A stretch of 64,000 nucleotides of DNA from Glaciimonas sp. (GCA_012927625.1 JABBOV010000024.1:186001-250000); one strand, 5' to 3'. Counted from the first letter of the stretch, positions 10,913 to 21,210 are shown. Notes: generated by a model from the sequence alone, not told the origin. A program made the numbers and translations.

Positions 10913-11475
10913 CGCTCACCTTTAAGCGCCAGCGGCAAACCGGCTGCAACCAAAATCACACGTTCGCAACGGGCCGCCACCGCCTGATTCAGGCGTCCGG
11001 CTTCGTCGGCGAACCAGCGCGAGACTGCACTGAGCGCCACCCCGCCCATCCCGACTTCATTCGAGACCAACACGACGTCGCCGGTCACCGCCTCCAATGC
11101 GTGCAAAAACAGTGCACGCTGGACTTCAAAACAAACCGGCGGCGTGATGCGGCCGATTGCGGGGAAATCCTGCGCGTCGGCAAACAGCAGATTCGATAGC
11201 CACAAGGTCAGGCAATCGACCAGCACCAGACGCTCGGGCGTGCTCCATTTCAATAGCGTGTCGCCCAGCGCCAGCGGTTCTTCCACCGTGGCCCAGACGG
11301 CAGGACGCTGCTGCCGGTGATGCGCAATCCGTGCTGTCATTTCAGAGTCGCCGGCTTGCGCGGTGGCGAGATATATCACTTCGCGGCCGCTGGCAATCGC
11401 CAGACTTTCAGCAAAGGCGCTCTTGCCGGAACGGGCACCGCCTAAAATCAGGCTTCGGGTCAAGTGTTGGTTCAT
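10906..11475 (-). CDS. cobU: Adenosylcobinamide kinase / guanylyltransferase CobU/CobP
   Basis: LILGGARSGKSAFAESLA...VLVSNEVGMGGVALSAVSRWFADEAGRLNQ. Confidence 0.95.
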   Translation of the reverse strand: MNQHLTRSLILGGARSGKSAFAESLAIASGREVIYLATAQAGDSEMTARIAHHRQQRPAVWATVEEPLALGDTLLKWSTPERLVLVDCLTLWLSNLLFADAQDFPAIGRITPPVCFEVQRALFLHALEAVTGDVVLVSNEVGMGGVALSAVSRWFADEAGRLNQAVAARCERVILVAAGLPLALKGERC

Positions 11476-12245
11476 GTCGTTTCCTCGCCGGGAATATAAA
11501 TTGTCCGCTTGCCGTGCTGTACCGTTTCAATCGGATGCCCCAGGTAGCGGCTCAGAATTGGCGCTTGCATCACTTCGGCCACCGGCCCGGCTTGCCAGAG
11601 GCCGTCGCCCATCAATAACAGCGCATGACTGGCCACGCTATGGGCCAGATTCAGATCGTGGCCTACCATCACTACGGTTTTGGCCTGCTCACGGCATAGC
11701 CGTGCCAGCAAACCCATCACACTGACCTGGTGTGCAAGATCCAGCGCATTGGCCGGTTCGTCCAGCAACAGCAGGGAAGTATCTTGCGCCAGCAGGGCGG
11801 CAATCGCGACCCGTTGCCGTTCGCCGCCGGATAGCGTGCGCACATCGCGCGCGGCCAGTTGATCGACTTCCATCGCCTGCAGCGCTTGATGTGCGGCCAG
11901 ATGGTCGTCTCTGGCTTCCCAATACTGGTCGGCGTGATACGGATGGCGCGCGGTCAGCACGGTTTCGATCACGCTATAGCCGAACGCGTCGCTGCGCGCT
12001 TGCGGCAGGAAAGCACGTTCGCGTGCCAGCGCTTCCAGCGGCCAGTCGGAGAGCGCTTTGCCGCCCAGTTCGATATGGCCGCCATCCGGTTGACGCAAGC
12101 CGGCCAAAGTGCGCAACAGCGTGCTTTTGCCCGCGCCGTTGCGGCCGATGATGCACCAGCATTGTCCAGCCTCGACTTGCCAGTCCAAGGCATCAATTAG
12201 CAGGCGTGCGCCGATCTGCAGTTTGAGATTAAAGGTACGCATCAT
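11472..12245 (-). CDS. btuD: Cobalamin ABC transporter ATPase BtuD
   Basis: MMRTFNLKLQIGARLLIDALDW...IIGRNGAGKSTLLRTLAGL...LSGGERQRVAIAALLAQ; the 428-aa track ORF carries a spurious N-terminal extension overlapping btuC. Confidence 0.9.
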   Translation of the reverse strand: MMRTFNLKLQIGARLLIDALDWQVEAGQCWCIIGRNGAGKSTLLRTLAGLRQPDGGHIELGGKALSDWPLEALARERAFLPQARSDAFGYSVIETVLTARHPYHADQYWEARDDHLAAHQALQAMEVDQLAARDVRTLSGGERQRVAIAALLAQDTSLLLLDEPANALDLAHQVSVMGLLARLCREQAKTVVMVGHDLNLAHSVASHALLLMGDGLWQAGPVAEVMQAPILSRYLGHPIETVQHGKRTIYIPGEETT

Positions 12246-13282
12246 TTGCGCCGGATATGGTGCAGTTGCAACAGGAATACCGGCACCCCGATCATCGCGG
12301 TCACCACGCCGACCGGCAATTGTTGTGGCGACAGTACGGTGCGCGCCAGAGTGTCGGCCAGCACCAGAAAAGTCCCGCCGACCAGCACCGATGCCGGCAT
12401 CAGCAGCCGGTGATCCGGCCCCAGCGCAAAGCGACAGGCGTGCGGCACGATCAGCCCGACAAAGCCGATACTGCCGGCGCTGGTAACTGCGCTGGCAGTG
12501 AGCAGTGCAGAGCACAGGAACAGCCCTTGGCGCAGCAAGCCGACGCGTACCCCCAAGGTTGCCGCCGCCTCGGCATGCAGCGCCATTACATTGATCGAAC
12601 GCGCCACCCGCTGCGCGAACAACAAGGCTGCGACCAGCACCAGCCACGGCAGCCAGCGCACCTGGGTGCCGGACAGATCGCCGATCATCCAGAACACCAT
12701 GCCGCGCAAACGACTGTCCGGCGCAATCGACAGCATCAGAGTCACCAGCGCACCGCAACCCGAAGCCAGAATCACGCCGGTCAGCAGCAACAATGAGGCT
12801 CCGCCTTCTGCCGCCAAGCCGCCGCGCAGATCGCGCCGCGCCAGTAGATACAGCAGCAAAGCCACCGTTATCGCACCGCCGAAGGCCGCCGCATCGATCA
12901 CCCAGGCCGATGCCATCAGCAACATCGCCGCCAGCGCGCCGACCGCCGCGCCGCCCGAGACGCCCAGCACATACGGGTCGGCCAGCGGATTGCGCAACAA
13001 CGCCTGCATCATCACGCCGGCCAGCGCCAGCGCCCCGCCGGTAACAAAGGCCGATAGCGCCCGCCCGAGGCGTAATTCAAGCAAGGTCGCGGCCAAGGTG
13101 GATGGCGCACCTCGCAGGATTTCGCCCAGGGCCGCAGCCAGATCAGTCACCGGCAAAGCGATCGAACCGACTATGCCGGCCAACAGCAGCGCGCCAGCGG
13201 CCAGCAACGCGAGCAACATCAGAGTGACGACGCTACGATGACGCGCTGTGAACGATGCAACAGAATCAGGATTACAAGACAC
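12242..13282 (-). CDS. btuC: Cobalamin ABC transporter permease BtuC (FecCD family)
   Basis: FVTGGALALAGVMMQALLRNPLADPYVLGVSGGAAVGA. Confidence 0.92.
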   Translation of the reverse strand: MSCNPDSVASFTARHRSVVTLMLLALLAAGALLLAGIVGSIALPVTDLAAALGEILRGAPSTLAATLLELRLGRALSAFVTGGALALAGVMMQALLRNPLADPYVLGVSGGAAVGALAAMLLMASAWVIDAAAFGGAITVALLLYLLARRDLRGGLAAEGGASLLLLTGVILASGCGALVTLMLSIAPDSRLRGMVFWMIGDLSGTQVRWLPWLVLVAALLFAQRVARSINVMALHAEAAATLGVRVGLLRQGLFLCSALLTASAVTSAGSIGFVGLIVPHACRFALGPDHRLLMPASVLVGGTFLVLADTLARTVLSPQQLPVGVVTAMIGVPVFLLQLHHIRRK

Positions 13283-13383
13283 TCTTGTCCTTTGTCAGGG
13301 ATAAAACGGTTACCAGCAATTAATCTGCGCCAGCCCTCGGGCGCGGGATTTAACCTTGGCCCAATGTACAAAATAAATAAAAA

Positions 13384-13460
13384 CGGGAGTATGCCTAAAA
13401 ATAATGCACTTTCCGCACATGTTATCTCGACATTGTATAAATACAAGGCAGAGTAACAAT
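13384..13460 (+). repeat. AT-rich intergenic repeat family, copy C
   Basis: AGTAT 13388, CCGCAC at +25, TAC at +54, AGTAA at +64. Confidence 0.75.
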
Positions 13461-13567
13461 AAAACTTGAGGCTAACGACACAGATTCATAACAATTCTTT
13501 AGTAACTGATGGTGCGCATGGCGGACCCTGCTTTTTTGATTGTCATTTCGACTGCATGGCGAAATCC

Positions 13568-14215
13568 TTATTTCGGCGCTGTCAGCCAGCTATTTTCATA
13601 CACCATTTCCTGCAAATCTTGCCGTTGCGCCCAGCCTTCCAGTTCCAGCATTGGCTTCGGATAGAACGCTTCCACATGGCCAACGCACAATATGGCAACC
13701 GCTTTGGCACCGTCAGGCATGCCCAGCAGCAACCGCAGTTGTTCCGGGTCGAACAGCGACACCCAGCCCACGCCGATTCCTTCGGCGCGTGCCGCCAGCC
13801 AGAGGTTCTGGATCGCACAGGCGACTGAGGCCAGATCCATTTCTGGCAACGTGCGGCGTCCGAACACATGTTCCTCGCGCCGGTCCATCAGCGCCACTAC
13901 CAGCAGTTCGCCGCATTCGCGTATCCCTTCGACTTTGAGCCGCATGAATTCATCTTCGCGCGCATGCAAAGCTTGCGCGGTAGTGACGCGCTCTTGCTCA
14001 ACCATCTGATGCATCGTGGCGCGCAGGGCGGAATCAGTAATCCGGATGAAGCGCCACGGCTGCATGAAGCCGACGCTGGGAGCAAGGTGCGCGGCATTTA
14101 GCAGGCGCGCCAGCAATTCCGGAGCGACCGGATCGGACAGAAAATGGCGGATATCGCGCCGTTCGGCAATGGTCTTGTAGACCGCTGCGATCTCTTCGTT
14201 GCTGAATTGGTTCAT
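13568..14215 (-). CDS. bluB: 5,6-dimethylbenzimidazole synthase BluB
   Basis: ERRDIRHFLSDPVAPELLARLLNAAHLAPSVGFMQPWRFI. Confidence 0.95.
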   Translation of the reverse strand: MNQFSNEEIAAVYKTIAERRDIRHFLSDPVAPELLARLLNAAHLAPSVGFMQPWRFIRITDSALRATMHQMVEQERVTTAQALHAREDEFMRLKVEGIRECGELLVVALMDRREEHVFGRRTLPEMDLASVACAIQNLWLAARAEGIGVGWVSLFDPEQLRLLLGMPDGAKAVAILCVGHVEAFYPKPMLELEGWAQRQDLQEMVYENSWLTAPK

Positions 14216-14244
14216 GGCAAGCTCATGGAAAATTCGTGGAAAAT

Positions 14245-15561
14245 TCATGGCAAAAACAGCGCGGCGGCCGCGACTGGGTTGGAGGGGAAGTAACAGTGCA
14301 AATAACTGGCTGTCAATCGCCCTGATTGGAAAATTTTTTCACCGGGCGACGTATTGTGCAAGCGGGTTCCGCAAGCCAAAGGCACTAACGGCGACTCGAT
14401 CATCGAATGGTGAAAGGTATGGCTGCGCAACACGCCGCCCGGCATTGCTGCCGATTGATAACCAAGGCCTTTCAGGCCCGGCTGCATCACCGCATGGCCT
14501 GGCAACAGGCCTGCCATCGCGCCGCGTTGTCCGGACTTGTCGGTCAGCGATTCGAACAGATACAGCATGCCGCCGCACTCCGCGTATATCGGCTTGCCCT
14601 GTTTGAAATGGCGCTGCAATGCTGCTTTCAGCGCCACGTTGTTTTGCAACTCTGCCAGATGCAGTTCCGGATACCCGCCCGGCAGGTACAGGCTGTCCAC
14701 CTGCGGCAGCGCCTGGTCAAGCAGCGCAGAAAAGAACACCAGTTCGGCCCCCATCGCCCGCAGCAGATCCAGATTGGCCGGATAAATGAAGGAGAACGCC
14801 GTATCGCGTGCAATGCCGATACGCACGCCTGCCAGAAGCTGCTGCGGCGCATTTTCAGCGCCGGCGTTGAATTCGACTGCGGCCGGCAATGCGGCAAGGC
14901 CGGTCAATCCAATTGCGGCGGCGGCGGCCGACAGGCGGGCTTCGAGGTCGTCGATCTCGTCGGCCTGTACCAAGCCCATGTGCCGTTCCGGCAGCGCAAA
15001 GTGCGCGGCACGCGGCAGGCTGCCGAAATAATGCAGTTCCGGGCGCATGCCCTGCTGGATCATTTCCGCATGGCGCTCGCTGGCAACGCCGTTGGCGAAG
15101 ACGCCGGCAAACGGCAAGCCTGGACGAAAATGCGCCAGTCCATAGGCGATCGCTCCCAGCGTTTGCGCGACGCCCGTGGCATCGATCACGGCCAGCACCG
15201 GCACGCCCAATAGTTCGGCCAAGTCGGCGCAGCAGGGCGTGCCGTCGAACAAACCCATCACGCCTTCGATCAGGATCAGATCGGCGTCCAGCGCGGCTTC
15301 ATATACCAGCCGCCGGCATTCGGCCGCGCCGGCCAGCCACAGATCAAGTTGATACACCGGCTGACCGCTGGCACGTTCCAGGATCATCGGATCGAGGAAA
15401 TCTGGCCCGGCCTTGAATACCCTGACTTTGCGTCCCTGATCCGTATGAAAGCGCGCCAGCGCCGCCGTCACGGTGGTTTTACCGTGATTGGAAGCGGGCG
15501 CGCTGACGAATAGGGCTGGGCATAGGGCAGGGCAGCGTCGCGGATTATGCGGAATATTCAA
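14245..15561 (-). CDS. cobB: Cobyrinate a,c-diamide synthase CobB/CbiA
   Basis: LFVSAPASNHGKTTVTAALARFHTDQGRKVRVFKAGPDFLDPMIL. Confidence 0.95.
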   Translation of the reverse strand: MNIPHNPRRCPALCPALFVSAPASNHGKTTVTAALARFHTDQGRKVRVFKAGPDFLDPMILERASGQPVYQLDLWLAGAAECRRLVYEAALDADLILIEGVMGLFDGTPCCADLAELLGVPVLAVIDATGVAQTLGAIAYGLAHFRPGLPFAGVFANGVASERHAEMIQQGMRPELHYFGSLPRAAHFALPERHMGLVQADEIDDLEARLSAAAAAIGLTGLAALPAAVEFNAGAENAPQQLLAGVRIGIARDTAFSFIYPANLDLLRAMGAELVFFSALLDQALPQVDSLYLPGGYPELHLAELQNNVALKAALQRHFKQGKPIYAECGGMLYLFESLTDKSGQRGAMAGLLPGHAVMQPGLKGLGYQSAAMPGGVLRSHTFHHSMIESPLVPLACGTRLHNTSPGEKIFQSGRLTASYLHCYFPSNPVAAAALFLP

Positions 15562-16160
15562 AACTCGACGCCTTTTTGCGCCTTGATGCCCTGCGTCTGA
15601 TACGGGTGCTTGAGCGGACGAATCTCGCTGACCAGGTCGGCCAGTTCTATCAATTGCTCCGGCGCATGCCGGCCAGTGACCACGATGTGCAGCATCTGGT
15701 GCCGCTTGGCGAATACATCGAGCACTTCAGCCAGGTCCAGGTATTGATACTTGAGCACGATATTGAGTTCATCGAGTATCACCATGTCGTAGGACGGATC
15801 GTTGATCATCCTGAGCGCTTCGGCCCAGCCGCGGGCGGCGGTTTCCATGTCGGCGTTGCGGTCCTGGGTGTTCCAGGTGTAACCGGCGCCAACCACATGA
15901 AAATCGCAATGCGGATTGCTGCCCAGCACTTCGCGCTCGGCACTGTGCAACGCGCCCTTGATGAATTGCACCACGCCCAGTTTCATCTGGTGGCCGAGTA
16001 TCCGCAGGCCCATGCCGAAGGCGGCAGTGGATTTGCCTTTGCCGGTGCCGGTGTAGACCATCAGCAAGCCTTTTTCCTTTTGTGCTGCGGCTTTCTTCTT
16101 TTCGAAGCCTTCTTTGTGGCGCTCGGTCATCCGCTTGTGGGCTGCTGTATCGGTTTTCAT
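15558..16160 (-). CDS. cobO: Cob(I)yrinic acid a,c-diamide adenosyltransferase CobO/BtuR
   Basis: GLLMVYTGTGKGKSTAAFGMGLRILGH...VILDELNIVLKYQYLD. Confidence 0.96.
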   Translation of the reverse strand: MKTDTAAHKRMTERHKEGFEKKKAAAQKEKGLLMVYTGTGKGKSTAAFGMGLRILGHQMKLGVVQFIKGALHSAEREVLGSNPHCDFHVVGAGYTWNTQDRNADMETAARGWAEALRMINDPSYDMVILDELNIVLKYQYLDLAEVLDVFAKRHQMLHIVVTGRHAPEQLIELADLVSEIRPLKHPYQTQGIKAQKGVEF

Positions 16161-16166
16161 TCAGGA

Positions 16167-17279
16167 TTACCTCCAGGTGGTTCCGCTCAGGTCGGATAAA
16201 AGTGCCGCTACCCGGGCACGGCTCGGGTGGTAGCCGATAAAAACCAGCTCCGACTTCTGCGGTGCCGGCTTGACTGCATCGGTGCTCATGACCAGCCGCG
16301 AGCGCACCGCCTGCACCAGTATCGTGTTGGCGCTGTCATCGCTGCGGATGAAGCCTTTGATTCTTAATAGCGGTTCTTGCTTTGCAGCTTCGAGCAGCGC
16401 CGTTTTCAATTTTTCCGCCTGCTGCGGCCCGGTGCTGCGCAGCGTGAACGATAGCCAGCCCGGGTCTTGCTCATGGAAGTGCTTGTGCGTTGCCAGCCCA
16501 TGCGTATGCGCATTCATGCCGGAGTGTGCATGGCCGTTCAAGCGGTTCTGGCTGGCGAGTACGGAGGTATCCGAATCCGGCATGGAAGCTATCGGCGTGT
16601 AGCTTTGGTGCGCGACTAAGGTTGGCTGGTGCAGCCGCAGCCCGAGTGCCAGACGGATATCGAGTTGTGCGTTGTACGCGAGTTCCAGGAAGCGCACGTT
16701 CGGCGCACGTTGCCGCACCCGGGTTTCGGCCAGCAGCAAGGCGGCTTCGTCCAGCGCGTCAATCTTGTTCAATACCACCACATCCGCATATTCGAGCTGC
16801 TGATCGAATAGGCAGGCTACTGAATTGGCAACAGCATCGCTATTGCGTTCGAACTGATCCGACAGCAGCAGCGGCGTATCCACTACCGCCAGCGTCGCGT
16901 CCAGAATGAAATCATTCACCAGTTCAGGCCCTTGCAGCAGTTCCATGATCGCCGTCGGCAGCGCCAGTCCTGAGGTTTCAATCAGTACATGATCGACATT
17001 GGCACGGCGGGCAGCGATCGCCTGCATGGTGGGGATAAACAGTTCGTCGTCGCCATAGGCAATCAGGCCGTATGGAAAATCATGAATCCGAATCTGCTCG
17101 TGGCCCTCCGCACTGTCGCGGATCAGCGCACCATCAATCGACACTTCACCGAATTCGTTGATCAATAACGCCAAGCGACGACTTTGCCGGCTTTTGATCA
17201 GGTTGCCGAGCAAGGTGGTTTTGCCGGAGCCGAGGAAGCCGGTCACGATGGTGACTGGGATCATTTCCGAATATCCCAT
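16167..17279 (-). CDS. cobW: CobW-family metallochaperone GTPase with His-rich segment
   Basis: IPVTIVTGFLGSGKTTLLGNLI...INEFGEVSIDG; HAHSGMNAHTHGLATHKHFHEQD. Confidence 0.93.
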   Translation of the reverse strand: MGYSEMIPVTIVTGFLGSGKTTLLGNLIKSRQSRRLALLINEFGEVSIDGALIRDSAEGHEQIRIHDFPYGLIAYGDDELFIPTMQAIAARRANVDHVLIETSGLALPTAIMELLQGPELVNDFILDATLAVVDTPLLLSDQFERNSDAVANSVACLFDQQLEYADVVVLNKIDALDEAALLLAETRVRQRAPNVRFLELAYNAQLDIRLALGLRLHQPTLVAHQSYTPIASMPDSDTSVLASQNRLNGHAHSGMNAHTHGLATHKHFHEQDPGWLSFTLRSTGPQQAEKLKTALLEAAKQEPLLRIKGFIRSDDSANTILVQAVRSRLVMSTDAVKPAPQKSELVFIGYHPSRARVAALLSDLSGTTWR

Positions 17280-18835
17280 TCAGCCAACTGCTGCAGCACT
17301 GCCGCAAAGGTCGAGGCGGCCAGCGGGTACGCCAGTTGCGGCCTTTCGATCACCAGCAGCGGAATATCCAGCGCGTGCGCCGCCGCCACTTTGGCCTGAT
17401 AGCCGCCGGCGTCGCCGGAATCTTTGGTGACTACGCAATCGATTTCCCAGTCTTGCCACAGCGCGGCATTGAACGCTTGCGAGAACGGCCCTTGCATTGC
17501 ACAGATATGGCTGCGCGGCACCCCGGAATCGATTGCCCGCTGAATGAATTCAGGTTCCGGCGTTACCCGCACAAACCACTCGCGCCCGGCTGCACCCGGC
17601 GCTTGCAGAAAGGTCGTCAAATCCTTGGAACCGGTAGTCAGAAAAATGCGTTTGCCGATGGCAATCGCGTGCTGGGCCGCCTGCTCCACGCTATCAAACA
17701 ACTTTTCGTGCAACGCATCGCATTCTGGTTCAATCGCACTAGGGCGCTCGTAACGGATATACGGAATTCCAAGCGTGTGCGTCAGACCGATTAATTGTTC
17801 CGACATCTGGTTCGCATACGGATGCGTCGCATCCAGCAACACACTGGCCTGAGCGCGGGTCAATGCCTGCTTGCGCGCTTCCACTCCTTGCCGTCCGGCC
17901 CAGACTGTCACGCCCGGGCAATTGTCCATCGCCACTTCCGCGCCATATTCAGTGGCAGCGGAAACCACTACCGGGTAACCCAGTCGCGCCAATTCGGTAG
18001 CCAGCGCATTGCCATCGCTGGTGCCGGAAAACACCCACACCGCATGTTCCGGCATCGGTTTATCTTCCACTTGCTGCTTGGCGGAAGAGGCCCAGTCGTT
18101 GTAACCGCGTGGCGTAAAAATCCAGTCGCGCTTGCGCGCTGTAAAGCGGTTGCCGATCACGATGGTGGTGAGCATGTCGAACTTCAGCGTTAGCAATTCG
18201 TCGAGCCGGTGAATGCTGACTTGCTGGTCGGGCCGATAGGCATTCCTGACCACGCCGCACAGGGTTTGCGGGGCCTTTGATTCGAGCATGATGTTCAGAA
18301 CCCGATACACGCCTTGCTGGCGGCCGGCGCTCTGCACGTTGTAAAACACGCAAGCCAGATCGGCCTGCGCAATATGGCGTGCGCGGTTTTCGATCCAGTC
18401 CCACGGACAGAGCAGATCGGACAGGCTGAGGGTCGCGAAATCATGCGACAGCGGCGAGCCCAGCAACGATGCGCAGGCGTTGGCCGAGGTAATACCTGGC
18501 ACCACATTGACCGTGAAGGTATCGTCTTCGCGGATTTCTTCGAACGCCAGTGCCGCCATCGCATAAATACCGATGTCGCCGCTGGAAACCAAAGCAACTT
18601 TGGCGCCGCTACGGGCTTTTTTGATTGCCAGCAAGGCGCGTTCGCGTTCCTGCGTCAGCGGCGGCGTGTGGATTTCCTTGCCTGCCAGCCAGGGTTCGAT
18701 CCAGCGTAAATACAGTTCGTAACCGACGATTACTTCGCTGTCGCGCAATGCCGCTTCGGCACGCGGCACGACCATATCGGCAAATCCCGGCCCGACTGAC
18801 ACCAGATTCAGTACTCCACTCATGTTGCTATCCAA
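17261..18835 (-). CDS. Fusion: precorrin-3B C17-methyltransferase (CobJ/CbiH) + precorrin-6A reductase (CbiJ/CobK)
   Basis: N-half LVSVGPGFADMVVPRAEAALRDSEVIVGYELYL; C-half VWVFSGTSDGNALATELARLGYPVVVSAATEYG...DATHPYANQMSEQL. Confidence 0.93.
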   Translation of the reverse strand: MDSNMSGVLNLVSVGPGFADMVVPRAEAALRDSEVIVGYELYLRWIEPWLAGKEIHTPPLTQERERALLAIKKARSGAKVALVSSGDIGIYAMAALAFEEIREDDTFTVNVVPGITSANACASLLGSPLSHDFATLSLSDLLCPWDWIENRARHIAQADLACVFYNVQSAGRQQGVYRVLNIMLESKAPQTLCGVVRNAYRPDQQVSIHRLDELLTLKFDMLTTIVIGNRFTARKRDWIFTPRGYNDWASSAKQQVEDKPMPEHAVWVFSGTSDGNALATELARLGYPVVVSAATEYGAEVAMDNCPGVTVWAGRQGVEARKQALTRAQASVLLDATHPYANQMSEQLIGLTHTLGIPYIRYERPSAIEPECDALHEKLFDSVEQAAQHAIAIGKRIFLTTGSKDLTTFLQAPGAAGREWFVRVTPEPEFIQRAIDSGVPRSHICAMQGPFSQAFNAALWQDWEIDCVVTKDSGDAGGYQAKVAAAHALDIPLLVIERPQLAYPLAASTFAAVLQQLAEWDIRK

Positions 18836-18836
18836 T

Positions 18837-19637
18837 TCATGTTTTGTTCCAATTCATATCCTGCACCACTGCCACGGCCACACCGTCCAAAGTTGTTTTC
18901 GGCACCAGCAAACTGCCGCGCCCACTGGCAATCAGCGCGCAGGGCTCGCATACCCCATCAACCCCCACATTTTGCTGCACCCATGCCGAAGGCTGCGTCA
19001 CCCACGGCCGCGCTGCCACGGTTGCGCGTGCGATCACGCGCAAGGGCAAGTCATAGCGCTCGCAGAAATCAAGTAATCCCGGCTCCCGCGCTTTCAGGTC
19101 AATCGTCGCTATCTCGCGGATTTGACTGATGCGGCGCTGCCCCAGTGTCAGTGCTTGGGTCAGTGCCTGGGTCAGTGCCTTACATACCGCCGCTTCGATC
19201 CGCTCGGCAGATACGCCTTTGCGGCAACCGATCCCGACCACCAGCGGCTTCAATGCCTCCGTCGCGGTTGTCACCACCGGCACCGCGCCGACCGCATTGG
19301 CCACTCGATATGCCAAGCGGTTGGCACCGCCTTCGTGGCCGGCCAAGAGCGACACCGCGTAGCGCCCGGCTTCATCCAGTACTACCAGTGCCGGATCGCT
19401 GTGTTTGTCAGTCGCCAGCCCATCGAGAAAACGTACTGCGATGCCGCTGGCCGCCAGCATTAGCCACTGCCCTTGCTGTCGATAAGCTGCGGCAAATTGC
19501 TGTTTCTGCGTCACATCAGGCTTCAGCCAAGGGCGATAAATTTCACCGCCTAGCCGTGCTTGCAGGGCAAGCGCAAGCGCTTCGCCTTCGGCGCGCACCG
19601 GCCAGATGCCGAGCATCGTTTCTGATGCAACATTCAC
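18837..19637 (-). CDS. cbiG: Cobalt-precorrin-5A hydrolase CbiG
   Basis: LLAGHEGGANRLAYRVANAVGAVPVVTTATEA...VVGIGCRKGVSAERIEAAV. Confidence 0.9.
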   Translation of the reverse strand: MNVASETMLGIWPVRAEGEALALALQARLGGEIYRPWLKPDVTQKQQFAAAYRQQGQWLMLAASGIAVRFLDGLATDKHSDPALVVLDEAGRYAVSLLAGHEGGANRLAYRVANAVGAVPVVTTATEALKPLVVGIGCRKGVSAERIEAAVCKALTQALTQALTLGQRRISQIREIATIDLKAREPGLLDFCERYDLPLRVIARATVAARPWVTQPSAWVQQNVGVDGVCEPCALIASGRGSLLVPKTTLDGVAVAVVQDMNWNKT

Positions 19638-20452
19638 GCAGCGACCTTTTCAAGCTGCTCTGGTGTTTCGGCTTTGACGGCTTTCGACCTAGGTTTTTTC
19701 ACCGCACGGAACAGATGTTTGAAATCTTTCGAGTACAAGCTCGATTCCACTTGCGCGCCATGTCCCAGTGCCGCACCCACCAGCATCATGGTGGTCAGGT
19801 TCCATTCGCCGCGCTTAGTTTCTTTCAGTATCGTGCCCAAGGTGCCCTGATAGATGCGCTGTTCCGGCCAACTGGCGCGATACACCAGAGTCACCGGCGT
19901 ATCCTCTGGATAATGCAGGCGCAAATCAGTGACGATTTTCTTCAGATGCGGCCCCGACAGGAAGATGCACATGGTGGCGCGATGCTCGGCCAGTTTTGCG
20001 ATCGCTTCCGCTTCCGGCACCGCTGACGCACGCCCGGAAACACGGGTCAGGATCACGGTCTGCGACACTTCCGGCTTGGTCAGTTCGGACTTGATGGCCG
20101 CTGCCGCTGCGAAAAATGACGATACGCCGGGCACCACTTCGTATTCGATACCCAGCGCATCGAGCCTGCGCATCTGTTCAGCCGTCGCCCCGTAGATCGC
20201 AGGGTCACCGGAATGCAGGCGCGCTACATCGCTGCCGGCCGCTTGTGCGCGCACATAGCAAGCCTGTTGCTGTTCCAGGTTGAGTTCAGCGGTATCGATC
20301 AGCTCTGTTTCCGGGCGACAATGCTGCAGCATCTCTTTCGGCACCAGCGAACCTGCGTACAGGACCATCGGAACTTGGCCCAGAATCTTGGCGCCGCGTA
20401 ATGTAATCAGATCGGATGCGCCGGGGCCGGCGCCTATGAAATACACTTTCAT
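19634..20452 (-). CDS. cbiF: Precorrin-4 C11-methyltransferase CobM/CbiF
   Basis: MKVYFIGAGPGASDLITLRGAKILGQVPMVLYAGSLVP...RLHSGDPAIYGATAEQM. Confidence 0.95.
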   Translation of the reverse strand: MKVYFIGAGPGASDLITLRGAKILGQVPMVLYAGSLVPKEMLQHCRPETELIDTAELNLEQQQACYVRAQAAGSDVARLHSGDPAIYGATAEQMRRLDALGIEYEVVPGVSSFFAAAAAIKSELTKPEVSQTVILTRVSGRASAVPEAEAIAKLAEHRATMCIFLSGPHLKKIVTDLRLHYPEDTPVTLVYRASWPEQRIYQGTLGTILKETKRGEWNLTTMMLVGAALGHGAQVESSLYSKDFKHLFRAVKKPRSKAVKAETPEQLEKVAA

Positions 20453-21210
20453 GAATGTCTCTTTTCTCTTGGTGTCTTGCGTATCAGTAGCGTGGCGAGA
20501 TAACCCATCGCCTCGGTTGCACATAGGTTGCCGACATCGGCAGACAGCATTTCGCCCGGCAAGCCGATGCGGCGCGCAAACGCACAATGCTCGGCAATCC
20601 CCATTTCGCGCAGCAAATCCAGCACCCAGACCAGCCGAGCGCCGACCTTCATCAGTACGATGATGTCGTGGCTCTCGATGTCGCTGCGCAACGCAGCAGC
20701 ATCATCGGGGCAGGGCAGGATCAGCGTGCGCTCTTTGCCTTCACCGAGCGGCCAACCGAGCGCCGACGCGGCTGCCGCGTAGCTGGTAATGCCGGGAAAG
20801 GTGCGATGCGGCATATTCGGTATATTCGGCAGCCGATCGCGCAATGCCGCCAGCACATAGCCGTAAGTGGAATAGGTGAGTGAATCGCCGATTGTCAGGT
20901 AAGCCACATTGCGCCCTGCGCACAGCTCGACGGCAATCGTCTCGGCCACGCCGGTGTAATGTTCGCTTAACACCGAGCGATCCGGGTCCATGTTGAACTC
21001 GACATCCCGTATCCGTTCCGGTGCGATGTCTATACCGGCCAGACATTGCAGCGCGACCGAGTCCTGCGTACCACGCGCTCGCGGCGCGAACACGATATCG
21101 GCCTGCAGCAAGGCTTCGACCGCCGCCAGGGGGATATAGCCGGCGGGACCGGGGCCGACACCTATGCCCCAGAACATGCCGGGTTTTTGGGGCGCGCTGG
21201 TTGCACTCAT
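20449..21210 (-). CDS. cbiL: Precorrin-2 C20-methyltransferase CobI/CbiL
   Basis: FWGIGVGPGPAGYIPLAAVEALLQADIVFAP...YLTIGDSLTYSTYGYV. Confidence 0.93.
   Translation of the reverse strand: MSATSAPQKPGMFWGIGVGPGPAGYIPLAAVEALLQADIVFAPRARGTQDSVALQCLAGIDIAPERIRDVEFNMDPDRSVLSEHYTGVAETIAVELCAGRNVAYLTIGDSLTYSTYGYVLAALRDRLPNIPNMPHRTFPGITSYAAAASALGWPLGEGKERTLILPCPDDAAALRSDIESHDIIVLMKVGARLVWVLDLLREMGIAEHCAFARRIGLPGEMLSADVGNLCATEAMGYLATLLIRKTPREKRHS

Noticed and set aside
11472-12758. 428-aa form of BtuD
   Set aside because: The N-terminal ~170 aa are out-of-frame btuC sequence; the real start is at about 12245.
13283-13567. Third cobalamin riboswitch upstream of btuC
   Set aside because: No CCCGCAACGGT/GCCACTG-type boxes on the minus strand; the gap instead contains intergenic repeat copy C.
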